64,000 bases of DNA from Carya illinoinensis (taxonomy: Eukaryota; Streptophyta; Magnoliopsida; Fagales; Juglandaceae): NCBI RefSeq assembly GCF_018687715.1, contig NC_056765.1:11345001-11409000 (forward strand), in the 5' to 3' direction. Of the stretch, positions 21,481 through 33,330 are shown piece by piece. Made by a program: the position numbers and the translations under genes. The stretch's first letter is position 1. Each line of letters opens with the position of its first letter. The notes beneath the pieces were generated by a model, which did not search any database, was not told the DNA's origin, and saw nothing but the letters and a program-made list of their open reading frames with translations.

Positions 21481-24400
21481 TAGGCCATGCAACAACAGTT
21501 TGAGAAGTTGAATTTGGTGTTGGGGGAAGTGAGGAATAGGATGGATCAACAAGATGAAGTGATTAGAAATTTGCATTGTGAGGGGGAGACGAGGGCCTAG
21601 AATGGAACATGAGTATGAGAATGAAGGAGATGGTGAGGATAAGGAAGACTTAACATTTGAAGTTGGGATGGGTAGATATAGAGGAGTTAGGTGTGGAAGA
21701 TGAGTAGGGAAAATCCCAGGGGTTGAAAATACCATCTCTTCAAGGTAGCATTGATCCTAAAACATATTTAGAGTGGGAGAAAAAAATAGAGTTGATATTT
21801 AATTGTCATAATTACTCAAAGGAGAAGAAGGTGAAGTTGGCAATAATTGAGCTCACTGATTATGCCATTATTTGGTGAGATCAGTTAGTGACCAATAGGA
21901 GTAGGAATCAAGAGTGACCTATAGAGACATGAGGTGAGTTGAACGCTCTCATGAGGTAAAGATTTTTACCTAGCCACTACTGTAAAGATCTCTACCAGAA
22001 ATTACAAAATCTTTACACATGGATCTAGGAGTGTGGAGGATTACCATAAAAAGATGGAGGTGGCTATAATACCGGCTAATGTAGAGGAGGATTGGGAGGC
22101 CACCATGGTTAGATTTGTGTGTGTTTTGAATAGGGAGGTAGCCAATGTGGTTGAGCTACAACATTATTTAGAGATGGAGGACATGATGCACATGGCTATG
22201 AAGGTGGAGAGGCAATTGGAGAGAAAGGGGACAACAAGGTACACTTTGGTTTTTAGCACTACTTGGAAACCAAAGTGGGACAAAAAAAATCGAGCAATAA
22301 CAAAAGGAAAGACCGAATCACCTAAGGGAAAAGATGAGGAAGCTAGCAATAAACCCAAGGTAGAATCCCAACTTTCAAAAAATAGAGATATTAAATGCTT
22401 GAAGTATTATTTGGGTCCACCTTTGCTGAAAGTTAAAGCGTGTAGGCTATCGGATAGATGGGATGTGGGACTTCTTGAGAACTTAATCGGCCAAGAAAAT
22501 GTTGATGATATTTTGGCCTCTTTATCTGGGCATAATTCAGGTAAAGATGTACTAGTTTGGACTCATACGAAGACATATATGTTCTCTACCAAATCGGCAT
22601 TGCATTGTATCAGAATTAGAGGTTCCTCTCTTGATTGGCACTCTTGGATTTGGCATAAAAGTCTTTCTTTAAATTTGTCTATTCATTTTTGGAAGGCTTG
22701 GCATATGGCCTTGAGTGTGGATAATAGATTGTGCCGTATTGGCATTCCCATTGTTTTCAAAATGTGATTGTTGTACTGCAGACCATTATGAAGATATTAA
22801 CCCTGCTCTCTTTGAGGGTGATTTTCCTAAAAAAGTCAAGTCTTTTTTGGCAACCATTTTGGAATTCCTCTTGGTAGGTCTTGGAAATATAATGTCTCGA
22901 CTTGGTTCAGGCATGCTAGCTCTTCCTCACAGGTGGATTTTATAGTCGGTATTATGCCTATCATTGTTACTTGGCAAATTTGGAGGAGAAGATTTCTAGC
23001 TCAAATTGAGGGCAAATTGGAAACTCATAAAGTTGTTGCTCAATCTATCTATGTGTGGATCGGTTCCCTTTGTCATGTGGTTAAGAACTCCATTAGGTTG
23101 TCCTGTCTTGATTCAAGATCTTGGAGGCCCTGAAAATTAAACTGGTTGCTCCAAAAGCTAGATGTTGCAAAGTGGTTAAGTGGCATAAACCTCTATCGGG
23201 GTGGTTCAAGTTGAACATGGACGATAGTAGTCTTGGAAATCCAGGCTCTTGTGGCAATGGTGGTGTTATTCGTAATGATCTAGGTTAGCTTGTTCAGGCT
23301 TTTGCCTCTCCTATTGGTCTCAGCTCTAACAATAAAGCAAAGCTTCTTGCGCTCCTTAAGGGTTTGATGCTTTGCAAATCATTAAACATTTCAAATGTGA
23401 TAGTAGAGATTGATTTGATGGTGGTTATTTCTTGGTGGAATAGAGGGCATTGTGGTGTTTGGTACCTTGAGGATTTTTTTGACGAACTTGTTGAATTGAC
23501 TCATATTATCAATTTATATTTTAGCATGTTTTCTGAGAAGGTAATAAGATGGCTGATTGGTTAGCCAAGGAAGGTGCCTCAAGCGCAGAATTGGTTTACT
23601 CTAATAATTGTAACATGCCTTGAATTCTTAGAGGTTTGTTCCGTTTGGACTTCTCTGGCCTTCCCTCTTTAAGATGTTAGTAGTCTTTTTATTGTTTTTT
23701 CTTATCTTGTTTCGGTTCATAGGCTTGTTTAGTTGTTTATTCGATTTTGGTCTTGTTGGGTGTTTTCTCCTATGGGCCTTGATTGTTACGACGATATTCC
23801 TCCACCATAAGTGAGGGCTTTATTAATAAAATTGAGAGGGGGTCACTATTGGACATGTGACTTCCCGCTCTTTTTTTAAAAAACAAAAAACAAAAAAGTA
23901 TTTGGGTTTAAGGCACATCGCTTCTCAATGTCCAAACAAGCAGGTGATGACTGAGAGTGAGGATGATAGTGATGAGATGCCCGAGTTGGTTGATGTTAGT
24001 GATGTTGATGGAGTGGAATACCCCGTAACAGGTAAGTCTCTTGTTGCCAGGCGTGCTCTCAATACACAAATTAAGATGGATGATATAGAGCATCAAATAG
24101 AGATTATTTTCCATATTAGATGCCACATCAACAGCAAGGTATGTAGTATGATCATTGATGGGGGAGTTGTACTAATGTGGCTAGCATTACTTTAGTTGAG
24201 AAATTGAATTTACCTATTTTAAAACAGTCTGGACCATATAAGTTGCAGTGGCTAAATAATTATGGGAAAGTTATGGTAGATAAGCAAGTGTTAGTTTCTT
24301 TTTCAAATGGAAAGTATCAGTATGAGGTACTTTGTGATGTTGTGCCTATGCATGCTGGTCATATTTTGTTGAGGAGGCTATGGCAGTATGATAGGAGGGT

Positions 24401-24550
24401 GGCCCATGATGAGTTCAAGAACAACTACAACTTTGTAAAAGAAGGCAAAATAGTTGAGCTTGCTCCTTTAACTCCAAGACAAGTCCATAAGGATCAGCTG
24501 AAAGTGAAAAGTGAGATTATTCAAAAAAGAAAGAGTAAAAGTGAGTGATC
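21481..24550 (+). pseudogene. Gypsy-1 gag and protease region, split by LINE B
   Basis: Gag starts near 21487 (QQQFEKLNLVLGEVRNRMDQ) and continues through frame breaks: NCHNYSKEKKVKLAIIELTD, SVEDYHKKMEVAIIPANVEE, NREVANVVELQHYLEMEDMM. It is cut in the zinc knuckle: NRDIKCLKYL on the left, LRHIASQCPNKQVM on the right of LINE B (22417-23895). Downstream are GKSLVARRALNTQIK and the protease-like MIIDGG (about 24150), then TLVEKLNLPILKQSGPYKLQ and VVPMHAGHILL. Both the first and last halves carry stops. The 244-codon open frame at 22033-22767 is a chance fusion of gag to LINE B, not a gene. Confidence 0.82.
22417..23895 (+). mobile_element. LINE B: 5'-truncated LINE inside Gypsy-1 gag
   Basis: Contains the zinc-binding region (WTHTKTYMFSTKSALHCIR, WHKSLSLNLSIHFWKAWHMA, FKCDCC) and RNase H (WFKLNMD, SSNNKAKLLALLKGLMLCKS, VEIDLMVVISWW, MADWLAKEGASS across a frameshift). 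The 3' UTR has 'attcctccaccataagtgag', shared with LINEs C and D, and ends in an A-rich tail (23878-23895). The target duplication is visible as gaagtatt..tttgggt at 22401-22416 and AAGTATTTGGGT at 23896-23907. Several stops. Confidence 0.85.
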
Positions 24551-24800
24551 AAGATAGAAAGAATGAGAGTGAGAGTGATAAAAAAAGAAAAAGTGAAAGA
24601 GATTGAACATAAAAGAAAGAGTGATAGTGAATATGAGCAAAAAAAGAAAGAGTGAAAAAGAAAATAGAGAGTTGGCCAAGAGTAAAGAAAAAAGAGTGGA
24701 GCCAAGAGAGAAAAAAGCAAAGACAAAAATGAGTTTTTATGCAAAAGAGAGTGAGGTTAAGACACCCTATGCTTTTTCTTATTTACAAATAAGCTTATCT
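24520..24800 (+). repeat. Purine-rich linker of Gypsy-1 between protease and RT
   Basis: Low-complexity AAAAAGAAAGAGTGA-type sequence. In the coding frame it gives a Lys/Glu/Ser-rich spacer (KRKSEKENRELAKSKEKR). It opens frames on both strands that are not genes. Confidence 0.6.
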
Positions 24801-27052
24801 TAATCTTGATGAAACTAACCAATCTCTTCCTAGTTTGGCTGTTTCTTTGTTGCAAGAGTTTGAGGATGTATTCCCAAAGGAGATGCCTAGTGAGTTGCCA
24901 CCCATTATGGGTATTTAGCAGCAAGTTGATTTTGTACCCGGAGCTACCATTCCAAACCGACCAACCTATAGGAGTAATCTAGAGGAGACAAATGAGCTTC
25001 AAAGGCAAGTTAAGGATTTGATAAGCAAGGGGTACGTGAGAGAGAGCATGAGCCCATGTGTAGTACCAATGCTACTAGTGCCAAAGAACGATGGGACGTG
25101 GAGGATGTGCATTGATTATAAAGCGAACAACAATATTATGGCAAAGTATCATCATCCTGTTCCTAGATTAGATGATATTTTCTTTTTTTTTTTAAGAAGT
25201 GCAAGAAGTCACATGTTCAGTAGTGATTTCCTCCCAAATTTATTAATAATGACCTTACTTATGGCGAAGAAATACCGTAGTAATAAAAATGGCCCATGAA
25301 AAAACCCATCAAGACCGTAACCAAGAAACCAATCTATGACAATCTTATATAATGATAAAGGAAACAAAACCACAAATACAAAAGAAATTAACATCTTAGA
25401 GATCGGACGCCTAAAAAATCCAAACATAGCAATCCTTGAAGAATTTGCGACAAAGCACAATTATTAGAATAAACCAAGTCAGCACCTGAGGCCCATTCCT
25501 CGGCTAACCAATCCGCCACCATATTACCTTCATGAAACACATGTTGAAAACAACAATGAAGAGTGCGAGCCAACCCAACAAGTTCCTCCCAAAAACCCTC
25601 TACATACCACACACCACAACGCCCTCTCATCCACTAAGAAATAACCACCATCAAATCCATTTCTACCATCACATTAGAAATATGTAAAGATTTACAAATT
25701 CTCAAACCTTGAAGGAGCGCCAAAAGTTCCGCTTTGTTGTTGGAGCCGAAACCAATAGGAGAGGCATAAGCCTTGACAAGACAACCTAAATCATTTTGAA
25801 TAACACCACCAATGCCACAAGTGCCTGGGTTTCTGAGACTACTGCCATCTACGTTCAATTTGTACCATCCCAACACCGGCTTAATCCACTTAACCAATTT
25901 GCAACAAGGAGCTTTCGGCAGAATCGGTTTAATCCTCAAGGCCTCTAATATCTTGCCATCTCAGTGAGACAAGCACATGGGATTCTTAGCCGAATGACAA
26001 AGGGAACCAAGCAACACACAAATAGAATGAACAACAGCTTCATAAGTTTCCAAAATACCTTCCATTCTAGCAAGGCATCTTCTCCTCTATAGACGCTAAG
26101 TAACAATGATGGGAATGATACCAACTATAAAACCCACCTGAGAATAAGAGCTAGCATGCCTAAACCAAGTCCTAGAATTTTGTTTCCGAGATCTGCCAAG
26201 AAATACCAAACAGAGTGCTAAAAAAGGACCATACTTTGTGAGGAAAAAACCCTCAAAGAGCACATGGTTAATATTTTCAATATGGCCTACACTACAACAA
26301 TCACATTTGAAAATAAAGGGAATACCAATTGAGCGTAATCGACCAAGAATACCAATATAGCATAATCGAGCATCCACACTCAAAACCATATGCTTGATGA
26401 ATTGCATGACTCATGTATTTTCATTAGAATTGATCTTAAAAATGGTACCATCAGATTAGAATGAAAGAGGGTGATGAATAGATAATTTCTTTTAAGACTA
26501 AGTATGAGATTTATGAATGGTTGGTATGCCATTTGGACTTACAAATGTAGTACTTTTATGAGATTAATGAACCATGTCCTATGTGCGTTCATAGGCAAGT
26601 TTGTGGTCATATGTTAATGATATCCTAGTGTAGAGCAAGGATTTAACTGAACATATTGAGCATTTGCGATTTGTGTTTGAAGTGTTGAAATGTGAAAAGT
26701 TGTATGCTAATTTTAAGAAATGGATATTTTGCATGGAAAAAGTTATTTTTCTTGGTTATGTTATTGGTACAAAAGGTATTCAGGTGGATGAAGAGAGAAT
26801 CAAGGTCATCAAGGAGTGCCAACGCCTAAGAGCATCATTGATGTAAGAAGTTTTCATGGTTTAGTTAGCTTTTATTGGCATTTTATTAAAGACATTAGCA
26901 CCGTTGCTGCACTACTCACTAAAATAGTTAAAAAGAATGTTGGGTTTCATTGGAAGGCTGATCAAGAGAACACTTTTACTACTATTAAAGAAAGGTTGTG
27001 CTCTACACCTGTGATAACATTACCTATCTTTAACAAAACTTTTGAGATTTAA
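24801..27052 (+). pseudogene. Gypsy-1 reverse transcriptase, split by LINE C
   Basis: Left part 24801-25181: SLLQEFEDVFPKEMPSELPP, ISKGYVRESMSPCVVP, VPKNDGTWRMCIDYKANNN, HHPVPRLDDI. After LINE C the right part resumes at 26391 (LDELHDSCIF), then FKTKYEIYEWLV, a damaged stretch where the F/YxDD box should lie (about 26590-26640), LRFVFEVLKCEKLYANFKKW, VIFLGYVIGTKGIQVDEERI, PTPKSIIDVRSFHGLVSFYW and FNKTFEI. Stops and frameshifts throughout, so inactive. Confidence 0.85.
25182..26390 (-). mobile_element. LINE C: 5'-truncated LINE inside Gypsy-1 RT
   Basis: On the minus strand: MVLSVDARLCYIGI and FKCDCCSVGHIENINHVLFE of the zinc region, then RNase H (WYKLNVDGSSLRNPGTCGIG, SNNKAELLALLQGLRICKSL, VEMDLMVVISW, NMVADWLAEEWASGADLVYS). 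The 3' UTR matches LINE B and ends in a T-run on the plus strand (25183-25193). RNase H is broken once at about 25632 (TAG). Its 5' edge meets the host at 'catatg' by short microhomology. Confidence 0.85.
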
Positions 27053-27673
27053 TGTGATGCCTCAGGAATAGGGATTGGAGCTGTTTTGATGTAGGATAGG
27101 TGGCCCATAGCATTCTTTAGTGAGAAACTAAGTGGGGCGGCCTTGAAGTACCCCACTTATGACAAAAAAAACTCTATGCTCTTGTTCGTCCTTAAAGACG
27201 TGGCTGCACTACCTATAGCCTATGGAGTTTGTGATCCATATTGATCATGAATCATTGAAACATCTTAAGGATCAAGATAAATTAAATAAGAGACATGCTA
27301 GATGGATGAAATACATTGAAACATTTCCATATGTCATCTGTTACAAGCAAGGTAAGGAGAATATTGTTGTTAATGCTTTATCTTGGAGGTATGTCCTTCT
27401 TACTTCTATAACTGCCAAAATGTTTGGGTTTGAATATGTGAAAGATATACATGCCAATGACGCTGATTTTTATGATGTGTATATGGAATGTGATAAGGCG
27501 GCATTTGGTAAATTTTACAAGCATGATGATTATCTGTTTAAAGAAAACAAAATGTGTGTGCCTAGTTGCTCTATGCATGAGTTATTGGCACATGAGCCAC
27601 ATGGTGGGGGATTAATGGGACACTTTGGTGTCAAGAAAACCTTAGACATTTTGTATAAACATTTCTTTTGGCC
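27053..27673 (+). pseudogene. Gypsy-1 RNase H and integrase zinc region
   Basis: RNase [53 protein letters not shown] and [13 protein letters not shown]. Then the integrase HH-CC region begins ([20 protein letters not shown]) and the frame is cut in FFWP| by the insertion starting 27674. Stops near 27050 and 27092. Confidence 0.83.
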
Positions 27674-30600
27674 TGTAATAGGCCGCTAGAAATTTAATGG
27701 TGGAATTTCTCTAGACTTTAAGAATCTCATGAAAACTCCATAAGTTTTCACGAATCGATTAATTACAATGGTTTTAGTCTGTCAACATAGTCAGTGTTAT
27801 CACTCATTATGGTGCCAGAAATGCGATTTTAATTATTTGAAGTAGTTAGAAGTGATAGAATACGTTATGGTCCACGCCACTAGACTCAGTTGAATATTTA
27901 GAATTTAATAGCACAATAACCCATTTTCATAATTTCGGACGAAACGGCTGTTTGAAACTGTGAATTTATTTTTAGAGGCACTTTAGGGTTGAATTTTAGT
28001 AAACGATTTTCACTGTAGGTTAATATGAATATTTAGGACTTTTCAGTACTAAGTTTATTATGCATTTTTTTAGAGTGAATAGTAACCTTGATAAGCATAC
28101 TAAGTGCAGTGTTTTCAAAATCATAGTGTGGAATGTCTAAATTAGGTTAGGGAAATTTTATTTGGATACTTGGCAAGATCTTAGCCACACATAGTAAAAG
28201 TATTAGACATTTGACACAAAGAGGAACCATTAGATGGATTTGTGAATGAAATTAAGGTGTGAGATCATGCCACCTAAGCAAAATGTTTTTCATCTGATTA
28301 ACCAAATTGAGCCAAATCAAAGGGGGTTTCAACTCTAGTGGAACCCTAAATGGTTGGAAACTAATTGAAATCTCAAAAGCTTGGTTGAAACTGAAACCCT
28401 AAACAGTTTCCTCAAATCCTAAAGTTGGCCTTCAAACCCTTTTTGATCCAATTTCTAGCATTGTGTTTAATCACTTGATCAAATCACTTCCACATGCTAT
28501 TATTTTCTCAAATACTTATTATGACATCTTTATCCAACCTTTTAAACCTTGGAAATTTGATTGGGCCAAGAAAAATTGGATTTGGACTCGATAGCATCCA
28601 AACCCCCTTTAAACCCCAAATTGAAGCCTACTTGGTTGAGGCCCACCAAGACTCACAAATTTGGCCACCTTGGCAAAGCTTTTTGAAGAAGTTTCCTCCC
28701 TCACAGGTAGACCATTCACTGCCCTTGTCTGCACCCAATAGTACCTTGATGAGATGGAGAAACCCACCCCATCAACCCCCCATAACTCATAGCTTCTGCA
28801 GGTTGTCCTTTGCTCCTCACTATTCTCCACTTTATGTCACATAGCCACCTCAAATCAAGGTCAATCAAGTCCATATCTTCCCACTACAGAAATCTTGAGT
28901 CGTTCAAGATACACTTTCTTCCCTTTCATCACTTCTTCACCCCGTTCTTAGAGAGAAACCCAAAAGAGCTCTCTTGGGCAGATTTCTGGGTCTTTTTGCG
29001 TGGAGCTTTTAGACCCTTTGTAAGTATTTTCACACAATTAATCCTTCATAAAAGTTGTTCATATTTGAGTATAGTTTCCATATATATATTATTTGTATCA
29101 TTACATGGTCATTTTGTTGGTCGAAAGTATTTTTAACCATGGAAAGGTCATTCTGAGCTTGAAACTAGAGAGTATGTTATGTTTTGTAATTTTTGACCAA
29201 GCTAATGGACATATCTTGGTCCGAAACTTTTATGGAGTGTTGTTAGCATGTGTTTAAGAGTTTTCATTGAAGTTTTTTTGCATGAATAAATATTTTGATG
29301 ATAGAGTTCCTTAGATCTAGAAACTTGAAAAGTGGAAGTGGAAAAACAGTTTTTATTTGGAGAAAGTTTGAATATTTCGTGGTTTGATCCTACTCTAATG
29401 GCTTTGATATTTTTATAGGATGATCCTAACTCTCTTATTTGCATGTTAGGATGTTATTTTGAAGATATTTAACATTAGTTTCAAAGATATGATTTTTCTA
29501 TGCAAGAGGATTTCGATTGGGCCTAAGATTTGATGTTTCTGGATTAGATCCATGTTTTATTGAGTTTTAGCCATGTGATTTTAAGTTTGATAGTTGGATA
29601 TTATTTAGGACACATTTTAAAACCATGTGATGCTTTATTTCAAAGATCTCACCTTCTTAAGTCATTGATCAAGAGATTTATGAAAGCTAGTTGAGGAAAA
29701 CGTTTATGTTTTTGGACAAGTGTAAAACCAAAAACCTCCAAGTACTATTTTGTGACTTTGGTGACTTTATTTTGATGATTTAAAGCATGTTTGATCTTAG
29801 GATAATTTTATGAATATGTTAGAAGTAAGATTTGATTTTTTTGGAATTCTTGGAGACGTCTTGATTTAGGGTCAAAGCTTGTGACTCAAGTGTTTGGATC
29901 TTTTTACAAAAGGTTTGGTGTTGATTATTAGCTTTTTCTAAATGGATGTTTTAAGTATGGTTTTAAACTTAGAATAGGAAGATCTTTGTTGCAAAATTTT
30001 GGTTTAAGCATGAGTTTTGAAGTTGGAAGGAATTGCAACAAAAATCAAGAGAAATGACCTATGGATGTTTCGGCTATAGTGTGTTTTCCATAGTTTTGAT
30101 TTGTTTTAAATTTTTCTAAGTTGATATTTGAGTTTAGGACAAAATTTACACGAGGAATGTAAATTTAGAAAATATTTTTGGAGGTAGGATGCAAAATCCT
30201 TAAGTTAGTGGTAAAATAGTCATTTTGTCACATATAGAGGGTAAAATGGTAATTTTACTCTAATTTAGCTTGTTTTCATGCTTCCAATTGTTAGTAATTA
30301 AATTTCTAACTTTTAGAATAACCTCTTACAGTTCATCATGTTTTGCTCTTTATTTTCATAGAACACGGCAAATGAGGTAAGTTAGCTTCTAATTTACTAT
30401 CAGTTTATTGTGTATGTATGATGGGTAAGGGAACTACAATTTATGTATGTGTGTTATCATATATGCCATGCCATGTGACGTCATTACATGTTTATTTGTT
30501 ATGCATGATTTATTCTGTCATGAATGCTTATCTGTTACATAATCTATTATTTCACGTATTGCTATATGTTACAAGTACGTCATATTATGTTATGCCATCT

Positions 30601-30861
30601 ATTACATGTATGTTACACAATCTATTATGTCACGTAATATTTACTATTATATGTTACGCCATGGTATGAAATGTTGTTTGTTACATATTATGTCATACTA
30701 CAAAATATTTCTATCTCAAGTAAGTCATGTCTCTCAAGTTACGTTTAAGTCATGTTATGTGATGTCAGGACTTATGTTTTTTCATATTTCAATCACATTT
30801 CATCTCGAATACAGTTGTGCATTTTGAGAACAGTTAAGTTTCAATTATCAGTTAATTTGTA

Positions 30862-31258
30862 TTATGGTCAAGAATGATACGCGCTGCCTGGTATTGCGAT
30901 CAAGGCTATACACTGCTGAGTATTAAGGTAAAGGAGTATAATCTACTGTACTACATATGGTTAAATAAGTTAAGTTATGTTATGGTTAAGGATAATACCC
31001 GCTGCCTGGTATTGCGATCAGGGCTATACGCTGCCGAGTACTACGGTGAAGGAGTATAATCTACCGTTATGTTAAGTTATATTACGGTCAAGGATAATAC
31101 CCACTGCCTGGTACTGTGGTTAAGGCCATGCGTTGCCAAGTACTATGGTGAAGGAGTATAATATGCGGTACTACAGAAGGATGATATGCATTGCCTGGTA
31201 CTGCAGTCAAGGCTATGCGCTACCGAGTACTACGGTGAAGGAGTATAATCTGCCATTA
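30862..31258 (+). repeat. Tandem array, about 85-115-bp unit, four copies
   Basis: Units carry 'tgcctggtattgcgatcaaggctat', then 'gag(t)actacggtgaaggagtataat'. Copies begin near 30864, 30978, 31084 and 31180. The spacing is irregular because an AT-rich spacer varies. Confidence 0.8.
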
Positions 31259-31261
31259 TGT

Positions 31262-31620
31262 TATGTTATATTCATGTTCACGTTAAGTTTCAAGTTCATG
31301 TTCAGATCATGTTATGTTCACGTTTATGTTAAGTTTAAACTTATGTTCATGTTATATTATTTTCATATTCACGTTATATTTCAAGTTCACGTTCATGTCA
31401 TGTTATGTTCATGTATATGTTACGTTTAAGTTTACGTTCATGTTATGTTATGTTCATGTTCACATTATGTCTCAAACTCACGTTTATGTCATGTTATACT
31501 CAGGTTTATGTTAAGTTCAAGTTCGTGTTTATGTTATGTATATTCACGTTCATACTACGTTTCAAGTTCAAGTTCTTATTATGTTGCTAGTCCATATTGT
31601 GTTTTAAGTTCAAGTTCACG
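31262..31620 (+). repeat. Tandem array, 45-46-bp unit, about seven to eight copies
   Basis: Unit approximately TTATGTTCATGTTCACG followed by TTAAGTTTCAAGTTCACG and TTCATGTCATG, diverged. Because the unit length is near a multiple of three and poor in stop codons, several overlapping open frames arise (31133-31756); they are not genes. Confidence 0.8.
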
Positions 31621-32315
31621 TCATGTCAAGTCAAGTTTGGTTCACATTTCTGTTCAAGGTATGTTAGTTATGCCATGCTATATGTCAAGTTATGTTATGC
31701 TTACTTACGACTTTAATTATGCATTCATGTTTTTACTGCCATGCATACATCATTAACCTGTGTGAAAGTTTACTGTTAACTTGCTGATATTTGTAATCAA
31801 ATCTCACCATGGTGGTCCCAACTACCATTCCCCTCGAATGGTAGGCGTTGTGTTAGGATCAGAGCAGCGAGCAGACACTGGTAGATTGGAGGAGGTTGAC
31901 TAGATGCTGCAAAACTTACAGTTTCCATAGTTAGTTTTTGGATAGATTCTGGCCTTGTTAGTCGAGTTACACAAGTTACTTGATGAACTTCCTCAATAGT
32001 ATTTTTTGGTAATGTAAATATGGAGGCTACATGTTTTTTAGATTACAGTCTTCTAAGACTCTTACTAAAATTGTGGATATTTATATTTGTTAAATATGCT
32101 TGGATTATGATTTAGATATTTGGGATACTATAAGTTTGGTGCATAGTATTGCAAAAAAAAAAAATATCCGTTATGAATATTGCATAATGCTAGATGCATG
32201 TTAGGAATATTGCATCTTATATGTCATGAACAAGAGCAGGTAACCTTGTGTTGCATGTCCTAATGCTTCGGATGTCCGTCCAATCCCAAACAGAATCTGG
32301 GGGTGTCACATAACC

Positions 32316-33330
32316 TAGAATGGAAAAAGACATCACTCGCATTTGTGGCAGGTGCATTACATGTAGAAAGGCCAAATATGAGGTTTTGTCACATGGACTG
32401 TATACACCCTTATCTATTCCTAGTGAACCATAAGTCGACATATTTATAGACTTTATTTTTTGGCTGAGTAGGACAAAAAAGAGAATAGATTATAGTTTTG
32501 TGGTCGCGTATAGATTTAGTAAAATGACACATTTCATTCTATGCCATAAAATTGATGATGCTACAAACATAGTTGACTTGTTTTCAGGAAGATAGTGCAA
32601 TTTCATGGTGTGCCTAAGAGCGTTGTTTCTAATAGGGATGTTAAATTCCTTAGCAACTTTTGGAAGGTTTTGTGGGGCAGTTGGGTACAAAACTCTTATT
32701 TTCCACTAGTTGTCATCCACATACTGAAGTAGTTAATAGGACTTTAACTCAACTTTTATGCACAATTATTTATTGAAATTATTTATTGATTTAACCCACT
32801 TACTTCTTTAGATTTGATGTTTTTACCTATTGATGGCAAGAGTAGCTTGGATGGACAAAAGATGGTAGAGTTAGTGAAGTCACTTCATAAGAGGGTACGG
32901 TTTCAAATTTCCCAAAAGAATGGAAGGGTTGCTTCCCAAGCCAATAAAAGGAGGAGGCGTGTCATCTTTGAACCAGAAGATTGGGTTTGGGTTCACATGT
33001 GAAAAGAGAGATTCTCAATCCACAGGAGGACTAAGTTGCATCATCGAGGAGATGGACATTTCCAAATTCTTGAGAAAATGATTGATAATGCATATAAAGT
33101 GGATCTTCTAGTTAAGTATAATATGTCTACTCTTTCAATATTTCTGCCTTCTGATATAGGTGAAGATTCGAGGTCAAATCCTTTTGAGGAGAGAGGGAAT
33201 AATGGGCACCAAGATGGACTTAGTCTTAAAGATCCTTTACGAGTTTCGAATGAGCCAATTACAAGATCAAGAGTTAAGAAGAAGATTATGGAAGCTATGT
33301 AAGAATTGGTACAATCCATTTGAGATGAAA
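32316..33330 (+). pseudogene. Gypsy-1 integrase core and pol tail
   Basis: Resumes after the insertion: RICGRCITCRKAKYEVLSHG, LYTPLSIPSEP, a VDIFIDFIFWL stretch (first catalytic Asp region), FSKMTHFILCHKIDDATNIV, a [13 protein letters not shown] stretch (second Asp), [18 protein letters not shown] (third acidic site region, partly lost), then a deletion and SSLDGQKMVELVKSLHKRVR, FEPEDWVWVHM and the tail FEERGNNGHQDGLSLKDPLR. Numerous stops. The C-terminal tail is repeated upstream of the 5' LTR at 19753. Confidence 0.83.

Larger units (their letters stand above)
27674..32310 (+). mobile_element. 4.6-kb non-coding LTR-like insertion (probable solo LTR) in Gypsy-1 integrase
   Basis: Starts TGTAATAGGCC and ends GGGGGTGTCACA, i.e. 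TG...CA with short inverted ends. It is flanked by TGGCC (27669-27673) and TAACC (32311-32315), which fit a 5-bp target duplication with two G-to-A changes. Removing it restores the integrase frame WP|RMEKDITRICGRC. No protein domain, internal LTR pair or primer site was seen, so a very long solo LTR is the simplest reading; a LARD-type element is the alternative. The first 1.4 kb resembles 34661-36540, and the last 1.9 kb resembles 56640-58381. It contains two tandem arrays. Confidence 0.7.

Noticed and set aside
22033..22767. 244-codon open frame that looks like a gene
   Set aside because: First part is Gypsy-1 gag, second part is LINE B; the frame crosses a transposon boundary by chance.
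31133..31756. Several overlapping plus-strand open frames rich in Cys, Tyr, Val and His
   Set aside because: Produced by the 45-bp and longer tandem repeats; similar peptides arise in more than one phase and again at 57.3-57.8 kb.
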